64,000 nt of DNA from Pseudomonas lijiangensis (GCF_018968705.1 NZ_CP076668.1:558001-622000); one strand, 5' to 3'. Positions 1-8,497 are shown, counted from the first letter of the stretch. Notes: generated by a model from the sequence alone, not told the origin. Numbers and translations: made by a program.

Positions 1-1328
1 AACATGAAAGCCCGGATCTGGTCATTGAGCGGGTATTGCCGCTGGTCGAAGCGGTAGCCCGGCGTTCGGCTTATCTGGTGCTGCTCACGGAAAACCCCGA
101 TGCCTTGCGGCGCTTGCTGACGTTATGTGCGGCCAGTCCCTGGATTGCCGAGCAGATTGCCCGCTTCCCGTTGCTGCTGGACGAATTGCTCAATGAAGGT
201 CGTCTGTTCAATCCGCCGCTGGCGCCGGAGCTGGCGGCCGAGCTGCAGGAACGGCTGATCCGTATCCCCGAGGACGATCTGGAGCAGCAGATGGAGGCTT
301 TGCGGCACTTCAAGCTGGCCCATCGTCTGCGAGTGGCGGCGTCCGAGATTTCTGGCAGTTTGCCGTTGATGAAGGTCAGTGATTACCTGACCTGGCTGGC
401 CGAGGCGATTCTGGAGCAGGTCCTGGCCCTGGCCTGGCGACATACCGTTGCCCGACATGGCACGCCTTCGCGTCCAGACGGCAGTCTGTGCGATCCGAGT
501 TTTGTCATCGTCGGTTACGGCAAGGTGGGCGGCATCGAGCTGGGACATGGCTCGGACCTGGATCTGGTGTTCATTCATGATGGCGACCCGCAGACCGAAA
601 CCGATGGCGCCAAGCCCATCGACGGGGCGCAGTTCTTCACTCGTCTGGGCCAGCGCATCATCCACTTGCTGACGACCCAGACCAACTCCGGCCAGCTTTA
701 TGAAGTCGATATGCGGCTGCGGCCCTCCGGGGCGTCTGGCCTGTTGGTCAGTTCGCTTGGGGCTTTTGGCCGCTATCAGGAAAATGAAGCCTGGACCTGG
801 GAACATCAGGCACTGGTGCGTGCCCGGGTGCTGGTCGGCAGCCCTGATGTGGGCAACGAGTTCGGCAAGGTCCGGGCCACGGTGTTGGGGCGCGAGCGCG
901 ATCTGGACAAGCTTCGTGCAGAAGTCAGCGAGATGCGCGCCAAGATGCGCGACAGCCTGGGGACTAAACTGACGGTGGCGGGAACGGCGGCCAATGCTTT
1001 CGATCCGGCCATGGTGTTCGACCTCAAGCAGGATGCCGGTGGTATCGTCGATATCGAATTTATGGTGCAATACGCGGCCTTGGCGTGGTCCAGAGAGCAT
1101 CCCGCCCTGCTGCGCTACACCGATAACATTCGTATTCTCGAAGGTCTTGAAGAGGCCGGGTTGCTGCCTGATGTCGATGCCAGCCTGCTGCGCGAAGCCT
1201 ATAAGGCATACCGCGCAGCGGCGCACCGTCAGGCCTTGCAGAACCAGGCCGGGACAGTGGCCGGAGATCAGTTTGAAGTCGAGCGGCGCGAAGTGATGCG
1301 GATCTGGGCAGGTTTGGGACTGACCTGA
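1..1328 (+). CDS. glnE: Glutamine synthetase adenylyltransferase, C-terminal part (5' end outside window)
   Basis: The reading frame is open from base 3 and encodes the last 441 residues of GlnE, the bifunctional enzyme that adenylylates and deadenylylates glutamine synthetase in response to nitrogen status. The fragment contains one nucleotidyltransferase core: GYGKVGG followed by GSDLDLVF, whose aspartates bind metal. By comparison with the roughly 950-980-residue family, this is the C-terminal adenylylating half, and the N-terminal deadenylylating half lies upstream of the window. The protein ends in a basic, tryptophan-containing segment (RIWAGLGLT). The frame is intact, so the truncation is only the window edge. 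In P. aeruginosa the next gene is ilvE; here it is a repeat-bearing gap and then waaF. Confidence 0.95.
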   Translation, partial: HESPDLVIERVLPLVEAVARRSAYLVLLTENPDALRRLLTLCAASPWIAEQIARFPLLLDELLNEGRLFNPPLAPELAAELQERLIRIPEDDLEQQMEALRHFKLAHRLRVAASEISGSLPLMKVSDYLTWLAEAILEQVLALAWRHTVARHGTPSRPDGSLCDPSFVIVGYGKVGGIELGHGSDLDLVFIHDGDPQTETDGAKPIDGAQFFTRLGQRIIHLLTTQTNSGQLYEVDMRLRPSGASGLLVSSLGAFGRYQENEAWTWEHQALVRARVLVGSPDVGNEFGKVRATVLGRERDLDKLRAEVSEMRAKMRDSLGTKLTVAGTAANAFDPAMVFDLKQDAGGIVDIEFMVQYAALAWSREHPALLRYTDNIRILEGLEEAGLLPDVDASLLREAYKAYRAAAHRQALQNQAGTVAGDQFEVERREVMRIWAGLGLT

Positions 1329-1335
1329 ACCATCT

Positions 1336-1383
1336 TGTAGGAGGCAGCTTGCTGGCGAAGTCGCCAGCAAGCTGCCTCCCACA
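1336..1383. repeat. Long intergenic inverted repeat (REP-like hairpin)
   Basis: The arms GAGGCAGCTTGCTGGCGA (1341-1358) and its exact reverse complement (1361-1378) are separated by two bases. The dyad extends outward with one mismatch to TGTAGGAG and CTCCCACA. It lies just after the glnE stop, so it could stop transcription or protect the transcript end, although there is no T-run. Its outer bases resemble the GTGGGAGC repeat family elsewhere in the window, but the core differs. Confidence 0.8.
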
Positions 1384-1413
1384 AAGTAATTTATGCCTTA
1401 GCTGATGGCATTG

Positions 1414-1440
1414 TTGTAGGAGCGGATTCATCCGCGAAGG
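1414..1440 (+). repeat. Single (half) copy of the GTGGGAGCGAAT-type repeat
   Basis: GTAGGAGCGGATTCATCCGC followed by GAAGG matches one arm of the paired repeats at 24846, 29689, 33492, 43806 and 56717, but no second arm follows. It contains its own short dyad, GCGGATTCATCCGC. Confidence 0.7.
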
Positions 1441-1549
1441 GACGTTCCTGCGTTTATCAAACGCTATATATAGCTATGACAGGGAGGCGTCAGGTTGTGT
1501 GGGAAGGTCACGCAATCTGAAAGCCTCCCTGGCTGTTTTTGGATCGAGC

Positions 1550-2584
1550 ATGAAAATTTTGATCGTTGGGCCTAGCTGGGTCGGTGACATGGTGATGGCG
1601 CAAACGCTGTTCCAGTGTCTGAAGCAGCGTCATCCTGAGTGCGAAATCGATGTGCTGGCTCCGGAGTGGAGCCGTCCGCTTCTGGAGCGCATGCCTGAAG
1701 TGCGTGCTGCCTTGAGTTTTCCGCTGGGGCACGGCGCGCTGGAACTGTCGACCCGACGCCGGATCGGCAAGTCCCTGGCCGGTCAGTACGATCAGGCCAT
1801 TCTGCTGCCCAACTCCCTGAAGTCGGCGTTGGTACCTTTTTTTGCCGACATTCCCAAGCGCACTGGCTGGCGAGGCGAGTTCCGCTATGGCCTGCTCAAC
1901 GACGTGCGGATCCTGGACAAGCAGCGCTATCCCCTGATGATCGAGCGTTTCATGGCCATGGCATTCGACAAGGGCGCTGAATTGCCGCGCCCTTATCCCA
2001 AGCCGAGCCTGCAGATCGACACTCAGGTGCGCGATGCCGCGCTGGCCAAGTTCGGCCTGACCCTGGACCGGCCGGTACTGGCGCTATGCCCTGGTGCCGA
2101 GTTCGGTGAATCCAAGCGCTGGCCGTCCGAGCATTATGCCCAGGTGGCCGAGTCCCGGATTCGTGAAGGCTGGCAGGTCTGGCTGTTCGGCTCCAAAAAG
2201 GATCATCCGGTCGGCGAAAGCATTCGCGAGTACCTGATCCCCGGTCTGCGCGAAGAAGCCGTCAACCTCAGCGGCGAAACGTCCCTGGCCGAGGCCATCG
2301 ACCTGCTGTCCTGCGCCGATGCGGTCGTCTCCAACGATTCAGGGCTGATGCACGTGGCGGCTGCGCTGAACCGTCCGCTGGTGGCGGTCTACGGTTCGAC
2401 ATCGCCGGGCTTTACGCCGCCTCTGGCCGATGAGGTCGAGATCGTGCAACTGGGGATCGAATGCAGTCCCTGCTTCGAGCGCACCTGCCGTTTCGGCCAC
2501 TACAACTGCATGCGCCTGCTTGAGCCGGATTCTGTGGTTCAGGCATTGGGGCGTCTGGGCGGCACTCCGGTGGAGGTCGCCTGA
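1550..2584 (+). CDS. waaF: ADP-heptose:LPS heptosyltransferase II
   Basis: A GT9-family glycosyltransferase of 344 residues that transfers the second L-glycero-D-manno-heptose onto Hep-I of the LPS inner core at the cytoplasmic face of the inner membrane. The start is the ATG at 1550, giving MKILIVGPSWVGDMVMAQ, the usual N-terminus; an upstream in-frame GTG at 1499 adds 17 residues with no family likeness. The GT9 features are visible: the N-terminal GDMVMAQ loop, LCPGAEFGESKRWP mid-protein, and the C-terminal SNDSGLMHVAAALNRP and YGSTSPGFTPP motifs. Length agrees with the family (about 345). It is the first gene of the waaF-waaC-waaG-waaP run, ending two bases before waaC, so it is probably co-transcribed and translationally coupled. 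Confidence 0.95.
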   Translation: MKILIVGPSWVGDMVMAQTLFQCLKQRHPECEIDVLAPEWSRPLLERMPEVRAALSFPLGHGALELSTRRRIGKSLAGQYDQAILLPNSLKSALVPFFADIPKRTGWRGEFRYGLLNDVRILDKQRYPLMIERFMAMAFDKGAELPRPYPKPSLQIDTQVRDAALAKFGLTLDRPVLALCPGAEFGESKRWPSEHYAQVAESRIREGWQVWLFGSKKDHPVGESIREYLIPGLREEAVNLSGETSLAEAIDLLSCADAVVSNDSGLMHVAAALNRPLVAVYGSTSPGFTPPLADEVEIVQLGIECSPCFERTCRFGHYNCMRLLEPDSVVQALGRLGGTPVEVA

Positions 2585-2586
2585 CT

Positions 2587-3651
2587 TTGCGGGTATTGCT
2601 GATCAAGACTTCTTCGCTGGGCGACGTGATTCATGCCTTGCCAGCGTTGACCGATGCGGCGCAGGCGCTGCCGGGCATTCAGTTCGACTGGGTGGTGGAA
2701 GAAGGCTTTGCCGAGATTCCCACCTGGCACCCTGCTGTGGATAAAGTGATTCCGGTGGCGATCCGCCGCTGGCGCAAGAACCTGTGGCAGACCTTCAAGA
2801 CCGGTGAGTGGAAGGGCTTCAAGCAGCGCTTGCGCGAAACGCACTACGACGTGGTCATCGATGCCCAGGGTCTGTTCAAGAGTGCCTGGCTGACCCGTTA
2901 CGTCAATGCGCCGGTTGCGGGCCTGGACAAGAACTCGGCCCGCGAGCCCATCGCCAGCCGTTTCTATGACCGGCCTTACCCGGTGGCGCGTGGACAGCAT
3001 GCGGTGGAGCGGTTGCGCCAGTTGTTCGCTCAGGCGCTGGGTTACGAACTGCCTGCGGGCCTTGGCAATTACGGCCTCAAGCGCCTGTCGGCACTGGATG
3101 AAACGCTGCAGGCGCCCTTCGTGCTGTTTCTGCACGGCACCACCTGGGCGACCAAGCACTGGCCCGAGGATTACTGGCGGCAACTGGCGCAGTTGATGGC
3201 TGCCCGAGGGCTGCAAGTGCGTCTGCCGTGGGGCAACCCGGCAGAAAAGGCCCGGGCCGAGCGGATTGCCGAGGGCCTGGAGCATGCGCAAGTACTGCCG
3301 AAACTGAATCTGGCGGGTGTCGCCAGGGTTCTGGCCAGCGCCCAGGCCTGTGTCGCGGTGGATACCGGTATCGGTCATCTGGCCGCCGCACTGGATGTGC
3401 CGACCATTTCCCTGTTCGGGCCGACCAATCCCGGCCTGACCGGTGCCTACGGCAAGTCCCAGGTGCATCTGGCCGGCGATTACCCGGCGTGCGCCCCTTG
3501 CCTGCAAAAGAAATGCACCTATCAACCGACGGCTGACGATCAGCAGCGGTTTGACCTCAAACGCGAGTGGCCGATGTGCTTCACTCGCTTGAATCCCGAG
3601 CGGGTAGCGAGCCAGTTGGGCGCGCTGTTGCTGGCAAAGGAACACCACTGA
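2587..3651 (+). CDS. waaC: ADP-heptose:LPS heptosyltransferase I
   Basis: A GT9 enzyme of 354 residues that adds the first heptose to Kdo2-lipid A. The TTG at 2587 gives MRVLLIKTSSLGDVIHALPA, the canonical WaaC N-terminus, and no nearby ATG would preserve it. The stop of waaF is two bases upstream, which supports coupled initiation at a weak codon. Other family signatures are FLHGTTWATKHWP in the middle and VDTGIGHLAAALDVPTISLFG with PTNPGLTGAYG near the end, where ADP-heptose binds. The TGA overlaps the waaG ATG by one base. The gene is essential for heptose-containing core; without it the LPS would be deep-rough. Confidence 0.95.
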   Translation: MRVLLIKTSSLGDVIHALPALTDAAQALPGIQFDWVVEEGFAEIPTWHPAVDKVIPVAIRRWRKNLWQTFKTGEWKGFKQRLRETHYDVVIDAQGLFKSAWLTRYVNAPVAGLDKNSAREPIASRFYDRPYPVARGQHAVERLRQLFAQALGYELPAGLGNYGLKRLSALDETLQAPFVLFLHGTTWATKHWPEDYWRQLAQLMAARGLQVRLPWGNPAEKARAERIAEGLEHAQVLPKLNLAGVARVLASAQACVAVDTGIGHLAAALDVPTISLFGPTNPGLTGAYGKSQVHLAGDYPACAPCLQKKCTYQPTADDQQRFDLKREWPMCFTRLNPERVASQLGALLLAKEHH

Positions 3652-4775
3652 TGCAACTGGCTTTCGTACTCTACAAATATTTCCCGTTCGGCGGCCTGCA
3701 GCGCGACTTCATGCGCATTGCTCTGGAATGCCAGGAGCGCGGGCACCAGATTCGCGTCTACACCCTCATCTGGGAAGGCGATGTGCCGCCTGGCTTCGAG
3801 GTACTGGTGGCGCCGGTCAAGGCATTCTTCAACCATCGGCGCAACGAGAAACTCAGCGCCTGGATGGAAGCGGATCTGGCCAAGCGCCCGGTTGACCGCC
3901 TGATCGGCTTCAACAAGATGCCGGGCCTGGATGTGTATTACGCCGCCGATGGCTGTTTCGAGGACAAGGCGCAGAACCTGCGTAATTCCCTGTACCGCAA
4001 ATGGGGCCGTTATCGCCATTTTGCCGAGTACGAGCGTGCGGTATTCGCCAGAGAGGCGAAAACCCAGGTCCTGATGATTTCCGAAGTGCAGCAGCCGTTG
4101 TTCATCAAGCATTACGACACGCCATTGTCGCGCTTCCACCTGCTGCCGCCGGGTATCTCCCAGGACCGTCGTGCGCCACCCGATGCGCCCGAGATTCGCG
4201 CCGGGTTCCGCAAGGAGTTCGGGCTGGCCGACGATGACCTGCTACTGGTGCAGATCGGCTCCGGTTTCAAGACAAAAGGCGTGGATCGCAGCCTCAAGGC
4301 GCTGGCCTCCTTGCCCGCCGAACTTAAAAAACGCACGCGTCTGTTTGTAATCGGCCAGGACGACCCCAAAGTATTCCAGCTGCAAAGCGCAGCACTGGGG
4401 CTGGGCGAACAGGTGACCTTCATGAAAGGGCGTAGCGATATTCCGCGTTTCCTGCTCGGCGCCGACCTGCTGATTCATCCGGCGTATAACGAGAACACCG
4501 GCACTGTGCTGCTTGAAGCCCTGGTGGCCGGCTTGCCGGTGCTGGTCAGTGCGGTCTGTGGCTATGCTCATTACATTGCCGAAGCCGACAGCGGCCTGGT
4601 GCTGGATGACCCGTTCGAGCAGTCACAGCTCAACGGTTATCTGGCCAGGATGCTCGAAGACGATGCGGCACGTCGAGCCTGGGGCGCGAATGGCCTGGTG
4701 TTCGCCGATACGGCGGACCTCTACAGCATGCCGCAGCACGCTGCCGATGTGATCCTGGCGGAGCACGATCAATGA
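3651..4775 (+). CDS. waaG: LPS core glycosyltransferase (UDP-glucose:heptosyl glucosyltransferase type)
   Basis: A GT4-family glycosyltransferase of 374 residues. It starts at the ATG at 3651 that overlaps the waaC stop (TGATG) and begins MQLAFVLYKYFPFGGLQRDF. The C-terminal donor-binding half shows the GT4 pattern: QIGSGFKTKGVDRSLKAL, then HPAYNENTGTVLLEALVAG with the conserved EX7E-type acid pair, and a late GLPVLVSAVCGY. In enterobacteria WaaG adds the first outer-core glucose; in pseudomonads the orthologue adds the first outer-core hexosamine to Hep-II, so the sugar should be read as inferred. The gene overlaps waaP by four bases (ATGA). Length fits the family (about 373). Confidence 0.93.
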   Translation: MQLAFVLYKYFPFGGLQRDFMRIALECQERGHQIRVYTLIWEGDVPPGFEVLVAPVKAFFNHRRNEKLSAWMEADLAKRPVDRLIGFNKMPGLDVYYAADGCFEDKAQNLRNSLYRKWGRYRHFAEYERAVFAREAKTQVLMISEVQQPLFIKHYDTPLSRFHLLPPGISQDRRAPPDAPEIRAGFRKEFGLADDDLLLVQIGSGFKTKGVDRSLKALASLPAELKKRTRLFVIGQDDPKVFQLQSAALGLGEQVTFMKGRSDIPRFLLGADLLIHPAYNENTGTVLLEALVAGLPVLVSAVCGYAHYIAEADSGLVLDDPFEQSQLNGYLARMLEDDAARRAWGANGLVFADTADLYSMPQHAADVILAEHDQ

Positions 4776-5578
4776 AGCTGTTCCTCGCTGAGCCGTTCAA
4801 GAGCCTGTGGGCCGGGCGTGATGCATTCACTGAGGTCGAGGCGCTTGATGGTCAGGTGTATCGCGAGCTGGAAGGGCGTCGCACGTTGCGCACCGAGGTC
4901 GATGGGCGCGGTTACTTCGTCAAGATTCATCGTGGCATCGGCTGGAGTGAAATCGCCAAGAATCTGGTGACTGCCAAGCTGCCGGTGCTGGGCGCTGGCA
5001 AGGAGTGGGACGCGATAGCCCGTCTCAAGGAAGTCGGCGTGCCGACCATGACCGCCGTGGCTTATGGCGAACGTGGCAGCAATCCGGCTGCCCAGCATTC
5101 GTTCATCGTCACCGAAGAGCTGGCCCCCACCGAAAGCCTGGAAGATGTCAGCATCAACTGGCGTAACGAGCCGCCCGAGCCGCGCCTGAAACGGGCATTC
5201 ATTGCCGAAGTCGCACGCATGGTCGGCATGATGCACCGCGCCGGGGTCAACCATCGGGACTGCTACATCTGCCACTTCCTGTTGCACACCGACAAACCGG
5301 TGACAGCCGACGATTTCAGGCTGTCGGTCATTGACCTGCACCGTGCCCAGACCCGCCGCGCAATCACGCCGCGCTGGCGTAACAAGGATCTTGCCGCGCT
5401 GTATTTCTCGGCGCTGGACATCGGTCTTACCAGACGCGACAAACTGCGTTTTCTCAAAGGTTACTTCCAGAAGCCATTGCGTGAAGTGCTGGCTCGTGAA
5501 GCCTCATTGCTGCGCTGGCTGGATAAAAAGGCGGACAAGTTGTATCAGCGTAAACTGCGTTACGGAGATGCGCTCTGA
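4772..5578 (+). CDS. waaP: LPS core heptose(I) kinase
   Basis: A 268-residue kinase that phosphorylates heptose I of the inner core using ATP. The family resembles eukaryotic protein kinases. The N-terminal lobe includes YFVKIHRGIGWSEI, with the ATP-anchoring lysine. The catalytic loop is HRDCYICH at residues 161-168 with the aspartate at 163, followed by SVIDLHRAQTRR as the DFG-like metal site. The length equals the P. aeruginosa protein, where waaP is reported as needed for viability and core phosphorylation. The start overlaps waaG by four bases. It is the only gene of the kinase group here with the complete WaaP-type catalytic loop. Confidence 0.95.
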   Translation: MKLFLAEPFKSLWAGRDAFTEVEALDGQVYRELEGRRTLRTEVDGRGYFVKIHRGIGWSEIAKNLVTAKLPVLGAGKEWDAIARLKEVGVPTMTAVAYGERGSNPAAQHSFIVTEELAPTESLEDVSINWRNEPPEPRLKRAFIAEVARMVGMMHRAGVNHRDCYICHFLLHTDKPVTADDFRLSVIDLHRAQTRRAITPRWRNKDLAALYFSALDIGLTRRDKLRFLKGYFQKPLREVLAREASLLRWLDKKADKLYQRKLRYGDAL

Positions 5579-6312
5579 TGGCGGGTTGGAATCTTGAGCC
5601 GGAATACGCCTTCCTGGCTGAGGACTTCGGCAATCTGGATGCGGTTTTTGCCTTGCAGGGCGAACAGCTGACCAGCGATCTGCTCTCCGAAGTGATTCGT
5701 GTGGAGCGTGGCGGCGTGACCTATTACGTCAAGCGCTACACCGGTGCCGGTAAAGGCCTGCGTCGTTATCTGGGGCGGCCACGGGTCAAGTCCGAATGGC
5801 AGAACCTCAAGCGTTTCGCCAAATGGGGAATCCCGACGGCCGACGTCGTGGCCTGGGGCCTGGAGCGCAAGGGCGCTGCCTACGATCGCGGCGCGCTTAT
5901 CACCCGCGAGTTGCCACGTACCGAAGACCTGTCCGAACTGGCGCGTCATAAAGACTCGCGTCTGTCGGACCGTGCCTGGGTCGATGTCATCAGCCGGCAA
6001 CTGGCCCGCTGCACCCGGATCATGCATGACCAGCACTTCACCCATAACGATCTGAAGTGGCGCAATCTGCTGGTCGACGATGAGTCCAGGCTGTTTTTCA
6101 TCGATTGCCCCAACGGTGCGTTCTGGTGGAGCTTCATGCTTCGCTACCGGATCACCAAGGATCTGGCCTGCCTGGACAAGGTCGCCAAATACCATTTATC
6201 CGCCACCCAGCGACTGCGCTTCTACTTGCAGTACCGCCAGCGGGATCGTTTGAATGCATCCGACAAGAAGCGCATTCGTCATGTCGTCAGTTTTTTCGAG
6301 GGGCGTGAATGA
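5578..6312 (+). CDS. LPS core kinase, InaA/WaaP-like family (PA5008-type)
   Basis: A 244-residue kinase-fold protein whose ATG overlaps the last base of waaP. Motifs in order are a nucleotide-lobe lysine in YYVKRYTGAGKG, the catalytic loop HNDLKWRNLL (aspartate at residue 158), and the metal-binding FFIDCPNG. All three are intact, so an active small-molecule or sugar kinase is likely. The P. aeruginosa counterpart in the same position is annotated as an LPS core kinase; the exact heptose position it modifies is not visible here. It overlaps the next gene by four bases, so these products are probably made together and act at the cytoplasmic face of the inner membrane during core assembly. Confidence 0.88.
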   Translation: MAGWNLEPEYAFLAEDFGNLDAVFALQGEQLTSDLLSEVIRVERGGVTYYVKRYTGAGKGLRRYLGRPRVKSEWQNLKRFAKWGIPTADVVAWGLERKGAAYDRGALITRELPRTEDLSELARHKDSRLSDRAWVDVISRQLARCTRIMHDQHFTHNDLKWRNLLVDDESRLFFIDCPNGAFWWSFMLRYRITKDLACLDKVAKYHLSATQRLRFYLQYRQRDRLNASDKKRIRHVVSFFEGRE

Positions 6313-7064
6313 GCGTTTTCATCGCCGATGCCGACCGTGCCCTGCTTGAGCGCCATGGTCTGGCCGACTTTCAGTCGCTGTGGGATATAAAGCTCGATGC
6401 TGTCGATGAGCCCAATACCGGGCGCGGCGGCTGGAGCAGTGTGTTTCGTCTGGAGCTGGAAGGTCAGGGCTTTTATCTGAAGCGTCAGAGCAATTACCTG
6501 ACCCATACGCTGCATCATCCGTTTGGCGAGCCGTCGTTCTCCCGCGAGTTTCGCAATATCACACGCTATAAGAAGCTGGGTATCCCGGCGTTGCAGGCCG
6601 TGTTCTATGGCGACAGCAAGGTTGATGGCGAGCGCCGTGCGATTCTGATGACTCGTGCGCTGGACGGCTGGACGGACCTGTATGTCTTGCTTGAGCAATG
6701 GTCCAGCCTGGACGCCAGCCAGCACACCGCCATCATCAAGGCCTGTGGGCAACTGGCTCGCACCCTGCATCGGGCCGGGCAGGTTCACGGCTGTTTCTAT
6801 CCCAAGCATATTTTCCTCCAGGCCCGTGGCGATGCTTACGTGGCGCAACTGATCGACCTGGAGAAAACCCGCCCGGTCTTTTTTGGCAAGCGTGATCTGA
6901 TCAAGGATCTGGAACCCTTGCTGCGTCGTGCCACGGCCTGGGGCGCCGACGATTTGCGTGTGCTGCTGGCCGCTTATCTGCAGGCGGCTCCCGACAGTGC
7001 GCAGGTCGATGCCTGGTGTCTGCGCCTGGGCCAGCGTGGTCAACACAAGCGGGAGGCGCGCTGA
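6309..7064 (+). CDS. Kinase-fold LPS core protein with altered catalytic loop (PA5007-type)
   Basis: A 251-residue member of the WaaP/InaA group lying between two kinase genes with four-base and one-base overlaps. The nucleotide-lobe lysine is present (FYLKRQSNYLTHTLHHP) and the C-lobe metal motif reads LIDLEKTRP. The catalytic loop reads HGCFYPKH (residues 160-167). Aligned to HRDCYICH of WaaP, cysteine 162 stands where the catalytic aspartate should be. It may be a pseudokinase that scaffolds the neighbouring kinases, or it may use a different base. The rest of the chain is intact, with no frameshift or stop, so it is probably maintained by selection. Its substrate is unknown. Confidence 0.85.
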   Translation: MSVFIADADRALLERHGLADFQSLWDIKLDAVDEPNTGRGGWSSVFRLELEGQGFYLKRQSNYLTHTLHHPFGEPSFSREFRNITRYKKLGIPALQAVFYGDSKVDGERRAILMTRALDGWTDLYVLLEQWSSLDASQHTAIIKACGQLARTLHRAGQVHGCFYPKHIFLQARGDAYVAQLIDLEKTRPVFFGKRDLIKDLEPLLRRATAWGADDLRVLLAAYLQAAPDSAQVDAWCLRLGQRGQHKREAR

Positions 7065-8497
7065 TGCGTTTGTCTGAACTCAAGAATGTCGGACGCACAC
7101 CTGAGCTGCCTCTGAACGTGACGTTGGCCGACACCATTGGCCCGGCCGATCTGCAACTCTTGACGCTGCTGCGCGTGCTGCCGGGTCAACGCTATGTCGG
7201 CGCGGGTGTCTGGCGCGGTCGTACGGTGCTGGCGAAGCTGCTGGTGGGCAATAAGGCTGCCCGACATTTCCAGCGTGAGCTGGATGGCGTCCGTCTGCTG
7301 GCCGAGCAAGGCCTGACCACGCCACTGCTGCTGGCCGATGGCTTGCAGGAAGGCGAGGGCGGCTGGTTGCTGTTCGAGTTTCTGGATGGTGCCGAAAGCC
7401 TGGGCGATGCCTGGGAACAGGTCCGGAATCTGCCGCCGCTGGCCGATGAGCAGCAGTCGGTACTGGGTGAAGCGCTGTCAGCCATTGCCCTGCTGCATGC
7501 CAAGGGTTTGTGGCAGGAAGACCTGCATCTGGACAACCTGCTGCGCCATAACGGCCAGCTGTACCTGATCGACGGTGCCGGTATTCGTGTCGAAGAGGCC
7601 GGCAAGCCGTTATCCCGACAGGCCGTGCTGGAAAACCTCGGTGTGTTTTTCGCTCAGTTGCCCAAGTCGCTGGAGCCTTTCACTGAAGAGTTGCTGGTGC
7701 AGTATCTGTTGAGCAATGCCGAACACGCCTTGCCCATGGAAGCCCTGCAGAAGCAGATCGACAAGGTGCGTAGCTGGCGTCTCAAGGATTACCTGAACAA
7801 GACCGGCCGTGATTGCAGCCTGTTCAGTGTCGAAGACAGCGCTTCCCGGTTCCGGGCGATTCGCCGTGAAGAAGAAGCCGTTCTGTTGCCCGTTCTGGAA
7901 CAGGCCGATGCGTTGCTCGACAAGGGCCACCTGTACAAGACCGGTGGCGCGGCCAGCGTGGGCCGGGTCGAAGTCAATGGTCGTCCGCTGGTCATCAAGC
8001 GCTATAACATCAAGAATTTCAGCCACTGGCTCAAACGCTTCTGGCGCCCGAGCCGTGCCTGGCATTCCTGGCGTGAGGCCAATCGGCTGGAGTTCCTGGG
8101 CATCGCCACGCCCAGACCGCTGGCGGTGCTGGAGCAACGTGTACTGGGCCTGCGCCGCAAGGCGTATCTGGTCACCGAGTTCTTGCAGGGGCCCGACATC
8201 ATCAAGCGGTTCGCACCTCATGTGGAATCGGGGGATGTGCCGGAAAATGAACTGCTGGCACTGGACCGTCTTTTCGAGCAATTGATCCGTGAACGCATCA
8301 GTCATGGCGACCTCAAGGGCCATAACCTGTTCTGGCATGAAGACCGCTGGGCCCTGATCGATCTGGACGCCATGCAGCAACACAGTTCCCAGTCATCCTT
8401 TGCCGCTGCATTCGCCCGCGACCGTGCGCGTTTCATGCGCAACTGGCCGACTGACAGTGCGCTGCACCGGTTGCTGGAGCAGCGCTTGCCAAGGTAG
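7064..8497 (+). CDS. Tandem double kinase-fold protein of the LPS core operon (PA5006-type)
   Basis: A 477-residue protein starting at the ATG at 7064 that overlaps the preceding stop (MRLSELKNVGRTPEL). Two kinase-like units follow one another. Unit 1 (about residues 30-215) has a lysine in TVLAKLLVG, a loop QEDLHLDN (aspartate 153, asparagine 158) and LIDGAG (aspartate 170). Unit 2 (about 285-470) has LVIKRYNIKNF, HGDLKGHN (aspartate 416, asparagine 421) and ALIDLDAMQ (aspartate 433). Both units keep the key residues, so both may be active. It is the last forward gene of the operon; 19 bases separate it from the convergent toxin gene. Its substrate is presumably a core heptose or another sugar phosphate acceptor, which is inference from context. 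Confidence 0.87.
   Translation: MRLSELKNVGRTPELPLNVTLADTIGPADLQLLTLLRVLPGQRYVGAGVWRGRTVLAKLLVGNKAARHFQRELDGVRLLAEQGLTTPLLLADGLQEGEGGWLLFEFLDGAESLGDAWEQVRNLPPLADEQQSVLGEALSAIALLHAKGLWQEDLHLDNLLRHNGQLYLIDGAGIRVEEAGKPLSRQAVLENLGVFFAQLPKSLEPFTEELLVQYLLSNAEHALPMEALQKQIDKVRSWRLKDYLNKTGRDCSLFSVEDSASRFRAIRREEEAVLLPVLEQADALLDKGHLYKTGGAASVGRVEVNGRPLVIKRYNIKNFSHWLKRFWRPSRAWHSWREANRLEFLGIATPRPLAVLEQRVLGLRRKAYLVTEFLQGPDIIKRFAPHVESGDVPENELLALDRLFEQLIRERISHGDLKGHNLFWHEDRWALIDLDAMQQHSSQSSFAAAFARDRARFMRNWPTDSALHRLLEQRLPR

Larger units (their letters stand above)
1329..1549. other. Intergenic gap glnE-waaF with repeat hairpins and a possible waaF promoter
   Basis: This 221-base gap has no convincing gene. It holds a long perfect hairpin at 1341-1378, a half copy of the Pseudomonas intergenic repeat at 1414-1440, and an AT-rich patch (GCTATATATAGC, 1463-1474) that could carry the -10 box of the LPS core operon. 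The best -35 candidate is TTCCTG at 1446, 17 bases before TATAGC at 1469, which is a weak match. The transcript could also read through from glnE. Confidence 0.5.

Noticed and set aside
123-1382. 419-residue open frame opposite glnE
   Set aside because: Antisense shadow of the conserved nucleotidyltransferase domain.
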